The translations under genes were made by a program, and so were the position numbers. Positions 25,204 through 33,787 of a stretch of 64,000 nucleotides of DNA are shown piece by piece (within the stretch, counting starts at the first letter, position 1; each line of letters starts with the position of its first letter). This stretch comes from Deltaproteobacteria bacterium RIFCSPHIGHO2_02_FULL_44_16. Lineage in GTDB: Bacteria; UBA10199; 2-02-FULL-44-16. The stretch lies in the NCBI GenBank assembly GCA_001798185.1, contig MGRM01000028.1, positions 1-64,000 on the forward strand, in the 5' to 3' direction. The notes under the pieces are model-generated. The model was not told the origin of the DNA. It did not search any database and saw only the letters and a program-made list of their open reading frames with translations.

Positions 25204-27789
25204 ATGTTTCATCTCATTGAAATTATTGAATTATTTAGATTTCTGCGACAGAGTCAAGTTCTCTGCTTTCTGGGAACTTGTCTCCTCAGTTTTTCTCTTC
25301 TTGCCTGTGGCGACAGTGGGAGTGGAACTGAAACTGCGCAGCTCTCAGGAGTTGTGCAGCCAGGGGTTTTTGGCAAAGCCTGTGTCACTTCTGACATCGA
25401 ATATACAATCACTGACGGTGCCACGAATGAAACGCGCACAAAAAAGCTCGAGGTTTCACCTCTTTCTGGGAATTTTCGCGGAAGCATGGGAGGACAGATA
25501 CGAGCCGTTGCGCAAGGAGACGATCTCCTGATCTGGGGTGGCGGCGCTTCGCTTCGCTATGGAGATGAAAACGGTCTTCAAGGTGCGCTCCCTTTTGAAC
25601 GATCCGGAAGCGTGACCGATTTGCTTGCGCTTCGCTCTGAGCCCGATCGACTTTTGGTGAGCACTGAAAATGCAGTCGGTTTCGTACGCATAAAAGAAAA
25701 CGGACTTGGAAAACTTCAACCTGAAGAGCTGCGCTCCTTTCCTTTAGGGGCACTTGCTCTGGCGACGAAACAACAAGAGAAAAATGAATCGCTTTATATC
25801 GTCACCCGCGATGGTTATGTCGTGACAACAACTTCAGAAAATATCGGCAAAAACGAAAACTGTTACGACATCCTCTCTTCTTCTGCCGCGATGGTGCACG
25901 ACAGCACAAACTATCGTCCCCTTGATGTTGCGATTGCAGGCGATTTTGCGGTCGTGCTCTCGCTTCGCAAAACAGCGCCGAAAAAACTTTCACCAACGTT
26001 TGCTGAAGTTTTTGCTCCTCTTTTTCAGAGTATGATTGATGGCAAAGAGGGTGGCATTGTTCGCGCGGTCGATATGAAATCACACGGTCTCTTGACTGTT
26101 GGCTTTGAAACACTGGATAAAAGTGACATTGGATATGATCGATTTATGCCGACCGGTATCGTGGCGACCAATGAAGAATTGTATGTGGTTGGAATTGCCT
26201 ACGATAAAAAAACAATTGACGAGTTCGTTGTGGAAAAATGTAATCAAGGTGAGCTTGCGGAAAAAATTCTTTGTCTTGCGGATGCCGCCAATAAAGGAGA
26301 GCTCACCACACTCAAAACCACAGCAGGGGTGAATGCCATTGTCGGTGGCCTCTATTTTTATCGAAACTTTCAAGACCTCACACGCCCTGCACATTTTGAA
26401 TGGATCCCGCTTTCCACAGCGTATCATGAAGAAGAAGCGGCGCCGCTGACATTTCAAGTAACGGCACTCGGTTCGCAAGTGGTCCTTCGTGCTCCGAATT
26501 TTCTTTCGACCCTGACAAAGGGAATAGATCCCATCACCGACAAAGAGCGATGGAGTGTCAGTAATCAGCTCGACGCAGCGCAAGGTCTTGCCGCGGGAAT
26601 TCCAACCAACGTGATTGCTTATCAGAACTCTCGCGGAACTTTTATCGCTGCAGCGTTGACGTCCGCAGAGCGAGAGGATGGTACCGGAATGAGTTCGCTC
26701 ATGATCTCAGGCTCTGATGATTTCGTTAAAAAACTTGATACCGGATCTCTACGGACAAAAATTGAAGGGGCTGCGCCCTCTTCTATGCTCGCGATTGATC
26801 TCATGAATAAACAGGGTGGCATGCTTTACTTGCAGACTCCGTATGAACGTCATCGTTTTGATATACCGAATAAACCGGACGCATTGATTTCGCATGCTGC
26901 TCTCAAAGGTGATCGTGTTGCCTATGTCTGGTCAGATCGTGCGAGTGGTGAGCAACCAAAACCATCTTTTCATCTGGTCGTTACGAATCAAGAGCATGAA
27001 GCGCGTGGAGAACTCGTCGTGACGCGCGAAGGAGGGAATGGCCATTTCGATGGCTTTCCTTCGATTACCGGAAAATCTTCGGAAGATGTTTTACGGATCA
27101 GAAATATAGCCGATATAGAATTAATCTCTTCGCATCTTTTTGTGCTTTTTGAAGGTTATGAAGATGGACGTTGGTATCATCAAGTCGGCATGTATGAAAT
27201 AGCAACAGGAAGGCCTTCGCTTGTCTCGGTTTCAGACACAGTTTCGTCACCTGGGTCCATTGATTTTGAAAATGGAAAATTTGTTCGCGTGATCCCAACA
27301 GGTGCAAAATATACGATCACCTTTATGGCTGCAGATGGATTTTATCGAGCTGATATGGAAGCCAATGTCGCTGCTCGTCCGATTTTCCAACGTCGATACG
27401 AAGCAACGACATTTGTGAGTGCTTCATGCGATGTGGTGGAAGGTCGTCGTTGTGTCTCTCTTGAAGGATCTGATGTTCATCTTGTTGATGCTGAAAATCT
27501 TTCGCGCGTGAGTCAGAGTGTCTCTATTTCTCGATCAGAAAATTCTACGCTTGATCGACTTTATTATGCGCGCACAAGTTTTGTGGGAACAAAACTTTTT
27601 GTGACGACTCCATACGGTGCTTCTTCTCGTTTTTCAATGTATGAGGTGAATACAAATGGAAGTACTTCTCTCGCCAGCACATGCTCTCAATGTGGATTTA
27701 ATGATGTTGCTTCTTTTTCTGATGTTCCTTCCATGCTCTTTCTCAGTTCCCCAGCCGGCGGAATCGAGATGTACGACATTTCCCGTTAG
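25204..27789 (+). CDS. Large secreted lipoprotein, probably beta-propeller-like
   Basis: This 861-residue protein has an N-terminal Sec/lipoprotein signal: a hydrophobic run ending in LLACGDSGSG, with the lipobox Cys at about residue 35. The mature part is beta-rich with recurring units (LLVSTENAVGFVRI, SLYIVTRDGYVVTT, HLFVLFEGYEDGRW), suggesting repeated blades as in propellers, but no family is named with confidence. The n-region of the signal is rather long. GAGG precedes the ATG. The stop codon is the first part of a 35-base palindrome. It is likely anchored in the outer or inner membrane facing the periplasm or cell surface. Confidence 0.7.
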   Translation: MFHLIEIIELFRFLRQSQVLCFLGTCLLSFSLLACGDSGSGTETAQLSGVVQPGVFGKACVTSDIEYTITDGATNETRTKKLEVSPLSGNFRGSMGGQIRAVAQGDDLLIWGGGASLRYGDENGLQGALPFERSGSVTDLLALRSEPDRLLVSTENAVGFVRIKENGLGKLQPEELRSFPLGALALATKQQEKNESLYIVTRDGYVVTTTSENIGKNENCYDILSSSAAMVHDSTNYRPLDVAIAGDFAVVLSLRKTAPKKLSPTFAEVFAPLFQSMIDGKEGGIVRAVDMKSHGLLTVGFETLDKSDIGYDRFMPTGIVATNEELYVVGIAYDKKTIDEFVVEKCNQGELAEKILCLADAANKGELTTLKTTAGVNAIVGGLYFYRNFQDLTRPAHFEWIPLSTAYHEEEAAPLTFQVTALGSQVVLRAPNFLSTLTKGIDPITDKERWSVSNQLDAAQGLAAGIPTNVIAYQNSRGTFIAAALTSAEREDGTGMSSLMISGSDDFVKKLDTGSLRTKIEGAAPSSMLAIDLMNKQGGMLYLQTPYERHRFDIPNKPDALISHAALKGDRVAYVWSDRASGEQPKPSFHLVVTNQEHEARGELVVTREGGNGHFDGFPSITGKSSEDVLRIRNIADIELISSHLFVLFEGYEDGRWYHQVGMYEIATGRPSLVSVSDTVSSPGSIDFENGKFVRVIPTGAKYTITFMAADGFYRADMEANVAARPIFQRRYEATTFVSASCDVVEGRRCVSLEGSDVHLVDAENLSRVSQSVSISRSENSTLDRLYYARTSFVGTKLFVTTPYGASSRFSMYEVNTNGSTSLASTCSQCGFNDVASFSDVPSMLFLSSPAGGIEMYDISR

Positions 27790-27823
27790 ATTACCAATAA
27801 CTGACAGTCAGTTATTGGTAATC
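27789..27823. repeat. Perfect palindrome TTACCAATAACTGAC(A/T)GTCAGTTATTGGTAA, copy 1
   Basis: GATTACCAATAACTGAC, one A, then its exact reverse complement: 35 bases. It overlaps the stop codons of both convergent genes (lipoprotein ending 27789, barrel protein ending 27822). Other copies are at 28800, 43146, 47559 and 63261. It may end transcription in both directions, but no T-run follows. Confidence 0.9.
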
Positions 27824-28718
27824 ACAAACTGTAACTTGTACTGATGGTAATTGACATTGCGCGAAGATTACCGAAGCTGGTTGGATATGGAAAAAGATTG
27901 AAACCATCGCCACGATACAGGTATTGAACATCCATGGGGTGATAAAGATAGATTCCTCCCCCAAGAGAAAAACCGTCTTGCAATTTCTGCTCAGCGCTCA
28001 AGCCGTAACGAAGAAAAGAGCCTGTTCGCATGGTTGTTTGGCTTTCAGGATCCCAAAAGGTTCGACTTACATAAACAAATTCTCCATGTGCTGAAATCGT
28101 AAGTGTCTTGGCGATCGTATAAGAAGCTGCTACGCCAGCCCCAGCTTCCCACAAACTTGCGGTTCCCTGGCCAAGTCCCGTATAAAGTTTTGGGCCCAAG
28201 CTCAATGCATCCACTTCAAGAAGATGCCAAGTGAGATCAAGACCAGCGTAAATATCTGGAGATTGTTTTTGTTCTGTTTCAGTTGTTCTGCTCGAGATGC
28301 GAGGACCAAACTGCACCGTAAACAAGGAGGGGAGTAAAAAAGAGAAATCTTGTTCTGCCAACCACCAAAGTATGTTGTCGAGCGCTGAAGATTCATACAC
28401 CGTCGTCTGCTCTTCTTTTTTCACTTCAACCTCATCCTGTGAAGATAGATTGCTCTGTCGAACAGATTGTTGTGGTATATCATTTTTTGGTTTTATATTT
28501 TGAATGCACCCTTGTTGGATGAGCGTCAATGCACGCTGAATGACTGCATCATCAAATCGGTGTTCAGCGATATCAAATAATGCTTCAGCTCTTTTGCGAT
28601 TCTTCTCATCTGGTAATTGCGTCAATTCTGCACTGAGAGTAAGGAGATACACTAAGTCTTGAAATGCGGGATCTTGAGGAAAATCAGTCAACTGACATCG
28701 GGAGGTCAATTTAGTCAT
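27822..28718 (-). CDS. Helical-plus-beta-barrel-like protein, unknown function
   Basis: The 298-residue protein is not recognised. Residues 1-85 are helical and Cys-containing (QRALTLIQQGCIQ), residues 85-125 are a charged linker, and the rest alternates in strands (YAGLDLTWHLLEVDALSLGP, ISAHGEFVYVSRTFW, FSLGGGIYLYHP), like an outer-membrane barrel ending STSYSL. No signal peptide is present. The frame extends upstream to 28808, but that part would be read through a repeat. ATG 28718 has AGAGGTAGG in place and is preferred. The gene lies between two copies of the 27-35 base palindrome. Confidence 0.6.
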   Translation of the reverse strand: MTKLTSRCQLTDFPQDPAFQDLVYLLTLSAELTQLPDEKNRKRAEALFDIAEHRFDDAVIQRALTLIQQGCIQNIKPKNDIPQQSVRQSNLSSQDEVEVKKEEQTTVYESSALDNILWWLAEQDFSFLLPSLFTVQFGPRISSRTTETEQKQSPDIYAGLDLTWHLLEVDALSLGPKLYTGLGQGTASLWEAGAGVAASYTIAKTLTISAHGEFVYVSRTFWDPESQTTMRTGSFLRYGLSAEQKLQDGFSLGGGIYLYHPMDVQYLYRGDGFNLFPYPTSFGNLRAMSITISTSYSL

Positions 28719-28799
28719 AATCCTACCTCTTTTCTCATTTCTATTATCGGTGATACTAAAAAGTTGTTGCTTCTTTTTTACAGACCCTTTTGGAAAAGA

Positions 28800-28834
28800 G
28801 ATTACCAATAACTGACAGTTAGTTATTGGTCATC
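28800..28834. repeat. Palindrome GATTACCAATAACTGAC family, copy 2 (two mismatches)
   Basis: The left arm is identical to copy 1; the right arm differs at two positions (GTTAGTTATTGGTCATC). It lies upstream of the barrel-like gene, so together with copy 1 it brackets that gene. Confidence 0.88.
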
Positions 28835-28880
28835 AGCAATATTTTTCTTTATTTTTCATGAAAAAAAGTATTGTTCAGCT

Positions 28881-29033
28881 ATGTTCAAAACAACTTCATC
28901 TCTCGAACAAGCCCTCGAAAATCTTGAAGATACTCTTGATCTTGAAGCCTATCACGAACGTCGCCATGAAGAGACTATTGCCTTGGAAGATATTTTAGCT
29001 TTGCAGAAAAAGAAGAAAATACGAGAAATTTAA
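28881..29033 (+). pseudogene. Orphan antitoxin-like C-terminal fragment (50 residues)
   Basis: A 50-codon frame reads SSLEQALENLEDTLDLEAYH then HEETIALEDILALQKKK. This resembles the C-terminal half of prevent-host-death/RelB-type antitoxins, which wrap the toxin (pattern LED..DL...E....ETI.LED.L). The DNA-binding N-terminal half is missing, no clear ribosome site is present, and no toxin follows. It is probably a remnant, though a short antitoxin that scavenges a toxin elsewhere is possible. Bases 29034-29110 hold no clear gene. Confidence 0.4.
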
Positions 29034-29110
29034 TTATCGAGAATGAGCAGTTTTTAATATCTTGATGTCTTGATCGTGAAGGTCAACTTTTTCTTCATGA
29101 CAGTATTCCT

Positions 29111-29983
29111 TTAAAACGGACTGGGTCGAAAACCTTCGCCCATAACTTCAATGACATTTTCAATGGTCATAAACGCTGCAGGATCGATTTGTTTTACAAA
29201 AAGTTTGACGCGCGCTACTTGCCGAAGTGAAACAACACAATAAAGAACTTTGACGTGCCGACCTTGATAAGCCCCTTCGCCCTGCAAAAAAGTGACGCCT
29301 CGGTTGATATGCTTCATAATATAATCCGCAATTTCCTCAGGCTTTGAAGAAATGATCATGAGCGCTTGACTCGTATCAAAACCTTTCATGGTTTTATCGA
29401 TCAAAAGAGCTTCGACAAAAATATTAATGAGAGCAAACGCAGCGACTTCAGTGCCGAAAATAAAACCGGCAGCGATAATGATAAGAGCATTAGAGGTAAA
29501 AATTGTGGTTCCCACATTGATGGACCAAAGTTTTTTGACAATGGCGCCGATAATGTCCGTGCCGCCGAGAGATCCATTTAAGCGAAGCGTTATTCCGATC
29601 CCAACTCCGCTCACGACTCCACCAAAAATTGCCGCGAGCATCGGATCCGCCATGATTTTAAGCTGTGCCAACGGTTCCGTCAGATAGACAAAGAGCGTGA
29701 GTGCGAGCGTTCCGTAAAAACTTGCTACGAGAAAACCGCGCCCGAGGATGAGAAAACCGGCAACAAAGACCGGAGCATTGAAGAGAAGGATCCATGCCCA
29801 GATAGGAATAGGAGCCACATAATGAATAAGCAGCGCTAAACCACTAATGCCGCCGGTGACAAACTGAAGTGGAACGAGAAAGAGATTGATCGAGATTGCC
29901 GTGAGGAGTGCGCCGAAGGTGATAGCGCATGTTTGTCGAAGAAAAAAACCGAACGTCAGGCGAAAGGAAATAGGCGACGACAT
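29111..29983 (-). CDS. YitT family membrane protein with DUF2179 domain
   Basis: The 290-residue protein has six predicted membrane spans with the family pattern FLVPLQFVTGGISGLALLIHY and GVGIGITLRLNGSLGGTDIIGA. A soluble C-terminal DUF2179 domain follows, ending ENVIEVMGEGFRPSPF. YitT proteins are widespread and of unknown transport role. The start at 29983 (MSSPISF) has GGAAGAA upstream; an in-frame start 14 codons earlier is less likely. The gene is divergent from hrcA, with the palindromic element 30074-30209 between them. Confidence 0.87.
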   Translation of the reverse strand: MSSPISFRLTFGFFLRQTCAITFGALLTAISINLFLVPLQFVTGGISGLALLIHYVAPIPIWAWILLFNAPVFVAGFLILGRGFLVASFYGTLALTLFVYLTEPLAQLKIMADPMLAAIFGGVVSGVGIGITLRLNGSLGGTDIIGAIVKKLWSINVGTTIFTSNALIIIAAGFIFGTEVAAFALINIFVEALLIDKTMKGFDTSQALMIISSKPEEIADYIMKHINRGVTFLQGEGAYQGRHVKVLYCVVSLRQVARVKLFVKQIDPAAFMTIENVIEVMGEGFRPSPF

Positions 29984-30073
29984 AATTTTTCTTCCATGTA
30001 TGAACAAAATCGGGAAGTAAATCAAAAAGTTTGGTTATTTCAAGACGTTGACAATGCTTGTGTCGAATTGTTA

Positions 30074-30209
30074 GTAATCCAATTCTAAACGTTTCTTATT
30101 TGATACGGGTCCTGCCGCCTGCGGTGTTCCGGCCCTCCGCTAAAGACGGAGACCTCCCGGAACACGCTCCGGCGTCACCCGGATCTTGATCTGTTTGGAA
30201 TTGGATTAC
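30074..30209. repeat. GC-rich palindromic element (GGGTCCTGCC family), copy 2, with inverted host arms
   Basis: The core at 30107-30180 reads GGGTCCTGCCGCCTGCGGTG to GGCGTCACCC, with an inner hairpin (CGGCCCTCCG / CGGAGACCTCCCGG). It is bracketed by 30074-30090 (GTAATCCAATTCTAAAC) and 30193-30209 (GTTTGGAATTGGATTAC), inverted with 16 of 17 matches. The right arm ends 4 bases before the hrcA ATG, so hrcA has no normal ribosome site outside the element. Confidence 0.87.
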
Positions 30210-30213
30210 GACT

Positions 30214-31248
30214 ATGAATTCACTACCAGAAAGATATCGCGAGATTTTGCAGCTCCTCATCTCCGACTATATAACCAGCGCGGAACCTGTCGGTTCACGT
30301 TCGCTTGCCAAACGCCATTCAGGAAATCTTTCGCCCGCAACGATTCGCAATGTGATGGCTGATTTGACGGAAATGGGGCTGCTGGAGCAGCCGCATACGT
30401 CAGCGGGTCGTATTCCCACGGAAGCTGCTTTTCAGTATTATGTGGAGAGCCTTCTCCATATCCACGATCTCTCTGATGTCGAAAAAGAATCTATTCGACA
30501 GCAATGTTTTCAAAAAGGGGGGATTGAACAATTTCTCCATCGTACTTCAGGCGCGTTGTCGTCGATGTCGCGCTATATCGGACTGGTCGTGATGCCGGGT
30601 TGGCAAGAGATTGAACTAAAGCAGGTTGAGTTTTTGCGACTCTCGCGCGGAAGACTTCTCGGTATTTTTGTGGCGCAAAATGGACTGGTTCAAAATCAGC
30701 TCATTGAAGTGGATGAAGATTTTACATTTTTAGATCTCGAAAAAATAAATAATTTTTGTAATCGAACTTTTTCTGGTCTCAATCTCTCAGAAGCGCGCCA
30801 AAAAATTTCTCAAGAACTCGAAAGTGAGCGAGCCGACTACGATCATCTTCTTCGTCAAGCTTTTCTCTTTTCAGAAAAACTTTTTGCCTCTGTTCCTGCA
30901 AAAGAAGTAGTGATCGAAGGGGAAGAGCATTTGGTGGAGCATCCTGAGTTTTCAGAACTCGAAGAACTCAAAAAGTTAATGGCGAAGCTTGAGGAGAAAC
31001 AGAGGATTTTAAAACTTCTCGATCGTTGTCATGAAGGCGAAGGAGTGAAGATTTTTGTCGGCTCGCGCGCCCAAGAAGAGGGCGTGCCGCTCAGCGTTAT
31101 CTCTGCCTCTTATCGCAAAGGGGGTCACGTGGTCGGAACCTTGGGAGTTATTGGGCCCACGCGCATGGATTATTCTCGTATTGTTTCTGTTGTCGATTTT
31201 ACCTCAAAACTTGTAAGTGATTACTTGAATGGAGATGTTCGTTCATGA
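30214..31248 (+). CDS. hrcA: Heat-inducible transcription repressor HrcA
   Basis: This 344-residue repressor of heat-shock operons has an N-terminal winged helix (SLAKRHSGNLSPATIRNVMADLTEMGLLEQPHTSAGRIPT, cited as pattern NLSPATIRNVMADL) and a C-terminal HrcA domain ending VGVIGPTRMDYSRIVSVVDF-like sequence. HrcA normally binds the CIRCE palindrome, but no CIRCE is seen upstream here. The stop overlaps grpE by four bases. dnaK and dnaJ are not in the window; instead grpE is followed by an LpoA-like lipoprotein. Confidence 0.95.
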   Translation: MNSLPERYREILQLLISDYITSAEPVGSRSLAKRHSGNLSPATIRNVMADLTEMGLLEQPHTSAGRIPTEAAFQYYVESLLHIHDLSDVEKESIRQQCFQKGGIEQFLHRTSGALSSMSRYIGLVVMPGWQEIELKQVEFLRLSRGRLLGIFVAQNGLVQNQLIEVDEDFTFLDLEKINNFCNRTFSGLNLSEARQKISQELESERADYDHLLRQAFLFSEKLFASVPAKEVVIEGEEHLVEHPEFSELEELKKLMAKLEEKQRILKLLDRCHEGEGVKIFVGSRAQEEGVPLSVISASYRKGGHVVGTLGVIGPTRMDYSRIVSVVDFTSKLVSDYLNGDVRS

Positions 31249-31763
31249 AAGAGACGAAAGAAAAAGAAATTGAAAAAGATGGTGCTGAAGAAGAACAATT
31301 CACTGCTGATCTGCATGCTGCAGAACAAGAAGCGAAGAAGCACTATGAAAAATTGCTTCGGGTCATGGCAGATTTTGAAAATTATAAAAAAAGAACTTCA
31401 AAAGAAATTGCAGAGCGAACAAAGTATGCAAATGAAGATCTTCTCAAAGTACTCTTGCCAGCGCTTGATGGTCTCGGTCGTGTGCTCGACCATGTGACTC
31501 CGGAGTCGAGTGACGAAGCAAAAAATATTGGTGAAGGAGTAAATCTTGTCATGAAAGACCTTTTCGCAGCTCTTTCAAAATTTGATCTGCGTGAAGTGGA
31601 AGCGTTGCATCAACCTTTTAATCCTGAAGAACATGAAGCCGTCTCTACCGTGATGAGTGATGAGGTTGATCCTGACACCGTGATTTCTGTTCATCGTAAA
31701 GGCTATCGCTTAGGTGATCGTTTGCTTCGGCCCGCGATGGTCACTGTTTCTAAAAAAGAATGA
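31245..31763 (+). CDS. grpE: Nucleotide exchange factor GrpE
   Basis: The 172-residue cochaperone releases ADP from DnaK. It has the long N-terminal coiled coil (residues about 10-75, with EKLLRVMADFENYKKRTSKE) and the C-terminal beta domain with HEAVSTVMSDEVDPDTV and the conserved GYRLGDRLLRPAMVTVSK. It overlaps hrcA (ATGA) and the following lipoprotein gene (ATGA), so all three should be co-translated. Confidence 0.96.
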   Translation: MKETKEKEIEKDGAEEEQFTADLHAAEQEAKKHYEKLLRVMADFENYKKRTSKEIAERTKYANEDLLKVLLPALDGLGRVLDHVTPESSDEAKNIGEGVNLVMKDLFAALSKFDLREVEALHQPFNPEEHEAVSTVMSDEVDPDTVISVHRKGYRLGDRLLRPAMVTVSKKE

Positions 31764-33787
31764 ATAAAAATGCCAAAGCCAACGCTATCTCGCAAAAGCT
31801 CTCGAGGGCCGCGTCCCGCTGCGGGTCAGCCCGCATCGGTCGCTTACGCTCAGCGATTTTGTTGATCTTATCCCGTTTGAGAAAATCGCTTCCGCGATAC
31901 CCTCTACGAGCTTTTCCTCACGCGTTGGCTATAGTGTTATTTTTTTCTTTTATAAACGGTTGCGCCAAGACAACGACAGCAGGCTATCCTCATCGTGTCA
32001 CGCCTGAGATCCAGCGCGCTTTTAATCTCGCTGAAGAACAGTTCATGCGCCGTGCCTTCGCAGAAGCGGATGAGCAGTATGCGCAGCTTATCGAACAATT
32101 TCCTTACACGGAATTAACTGATCGTGCCCACTTTCAACGGGCTGAAATCCGATTTACTCAAGGCAACTATGAAGAAGCGCTTCCGTTTTATCGTTTGGCA
32201 ACTGCTCACATTCAACAACCAGATCTTGCACCGAAAGCTCATTTCAAAGCAGCCACTTCGCTTTATCATGTGCGACGCGATCAGGAAACAATTGCAGAAC
32301 TTGAAAAAATAAATCGAGCACATGCAAATATTCTTCTTCGTTTACAAAGTGATTCGTTAGCGTTGATGGCATTCGATCGCATGGAGGGAGTTCAACCAAA
32401 CGCTGTTCGCTTTGCTCTTTTTTTACTCGATGATTACGCAGAGGTCTCTTCTCAAGAAGACCTCTCTCGTTTGACGCTGGTCACACACGAAGAAGCAAAA
32501 CAGCGAGTTTTCAGTTGGATGGATGACGGAGCTGTCACTGCAGCAGAGGTGAGTGCACTGCCGCTCGATACGTATAAAGGAAAAAAATCGGGAGGCTATG
32601 TTTTTTATAAATTCGCAAAAGTTCTCTCTTTCGAAGGGGATCAAAAAAAAGCTCATGAAATTCTTTCCGCGTATCTGCAAACATATCCGCAACATGAAAT
32701 GTATCCATCAGCGAAACTTTTTTTTGCTGAAGTGGGAGGACGTATTGGCGATCGACCTATTAAGATTGGCGTGATCGTTCCTCTTTCCGGAAAATATCGC
32801 GTGTACGGAGAATCGGTGCTTCATGGAATTGAGTGTGCTGCCGGAATTTTTGAGCCTTGTGTTGGACCAGGAGGAGTCGAGTTGATCGTGCGCGATTCCA
32901 AAGGCGAGGCTGAAGTAGCTGTTCGTGCAGTCGAAGAACTGGCATCGCTTGATGTTCAGGCTATTATCGGTCCTCTCACTTCTCAGGAGGTCGAAGAAGC
33001 GGCAAAAAAAAGCGAAACGCTGGGCGTGCCGATGATTGCGCTTTCGCAAAAAGAAGGAATTCCCCAAATTGGAAAATATATTTTTCGAAATTCGATTACG
33101 CCGATGTCACAAGTCAAAACGCTTCTCGATTATGTTATCGGAAAAAAACAGATGACTCGATTTTTTGTGCTTTATCCTGAAAATCCTTTGGGAAAAGAAT
33201 TTGATCTCCTTTTTCGAACAGAAGTAGAGCGTCAAGGAGCAAGCATTGTGGGAAGTCGTTCGTATCTTCCTCATCGTATGGATTTTGCTGAACAGCTTCG
33301 TGGGATCGATGCGACGTACGATGCTCTTTTTATTCCTGATGCTCCGCATGTGGTCGGATTTTTAGCGCCAACTCTTTCGATGCTCGGTATGGAGCGCGTG
33401 ACCTACTTGGGAACCGCTCGTTGGGATAATCCGGATCTGGTTGAGCGGGGAGGAACGTATATTCATGGAGCTATTTTTGTCGGAGGTTTTGTCAAAAAAT
33501 CTACCGAATATGAATCACAAAATTTTACGAAACGTTTTTATGAAGGATACGCAACGGAACCGACGCTTCTCGAAGCGCTCGGATACGATTCCATGCGTAT
33601 GCTTTTTGTCAGCATTCAAGAAGGAGCAGCGCTTGAGCGAGCCTCTCTTCAAGAACGACTTGCGCGACTCACCGATTTTCAAGGAGCCACAGGACGTATG
33701 TATGTGGATCAAGATGGAGATATCCATCGCCGTCTGACGTTATTAACGGTGACGGAAGGAGAGATTTCTCCCATTGTTTATGAATGA
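31760..33787 (+). CDS. LpoA-like lipoprotein: TPR domain plus periplasmic-binding-fold domain
   Basis: The 675-residue lipoprotein has a lipobox INGC with the Cys at about residue 68. TPR repeats follow (FAEADEQYAQLIEQFPYTE, NYEEALPFYRLA). From about residue 335 there is a type I periplasmic-binding fold (IKIGVIVPLSGKYRVYGESV, IIGPLTSQEVEEAA). The architecture resembles LpoA, the outer-membrane activator of penicillin-binding protein 1A, or branched-chain amino-acid binding proteins. The signal peptide is odd: about 50 residues precede its hydrophobic core, encoded largely by the palindromic element 31777-31930 inserted in frame. The gene overlaps grpE upstream and thiL downstream. Confidence 0.8.
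   Translation: MNKNAKANAISQKLSRAASRCGSARIGRLRSAILLILSRLRKSLPRYPLRAFPHALAIVLFFSFINGCAKTTTAGYPHRVTPEIQRAFNLAEEQFMRRAFAEADEQYAQLIEQFPYTELTDRAHFQRAEIRFTQGNYEEALPFYRLATAHIQQPDLAPKAHFKAATSLYHVRRDQETIAELEKINRAHANILLRLQSDSLALMAFDRMEGVQPNAVRFALFLLDDYAEVSSQEDLSRLTLVTHEEAKQRVFSWMDDGAVTAAEVSALPLDTYKGKKSGGYVFYKFAKVLSFEGDQKKAHEILSAYLQTYPQHEMYPSAKLFFAEVGGRIGDRPIKIGVIVPLSGKYRVYGESVLHGIECAAGIFEPCVGPGGVELIVRDSKGEAEVAVRAVEELASLDVQAIIGPLTSQEVEEAAKKSETLGVPMIALSQKEGIPQIGKYIFRNSITPMSQVKTLLDYVIGKKQMTRFFVLYPENPLGKEFDLLFRTEVERQGASIVGSRSYLPHRMDFAEQLRGIDATYDALFIPDAPHVVGFLAPTLSMLGMERVTYLGTARWDNPDLVERGGTYIHGAIFVGGFVKKSTEYESQNFTKRFYEGYATEPTLLEALGYDSMRMLFVSIQEGAALERASLQERLARLTDFQGATGRMYVDQDGDIHRRLTLLTVTEGEISPIVYE
31777..31930. 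repeat. In-frame palindromic element inside the lipoprotein signal region, with inverted host arms
   Basis: Outer arms AGCCAACGC (31777-31785) and GCGTTGGCT (31922-31930) match exactly. Inner arms AAAAGCTC (31794-31801) and GAGCTTTT (31908-31915) also match exactly. The GC-rich centre contains CCGCGTCCCGCTGCGGG and TCGCTTACGCTCAGCGA hairpins. The whole length is read in frame as part of the lipoprotein N-terminus. Confidence 0.82.

Noticed and set aside
30026-30213. CIRCE element expected upstream of hrcA
   Set aside because: No TTAGCACTC-N9-GAGTGCTAA was found; the inverted repeat there belongs to the palindromic element.
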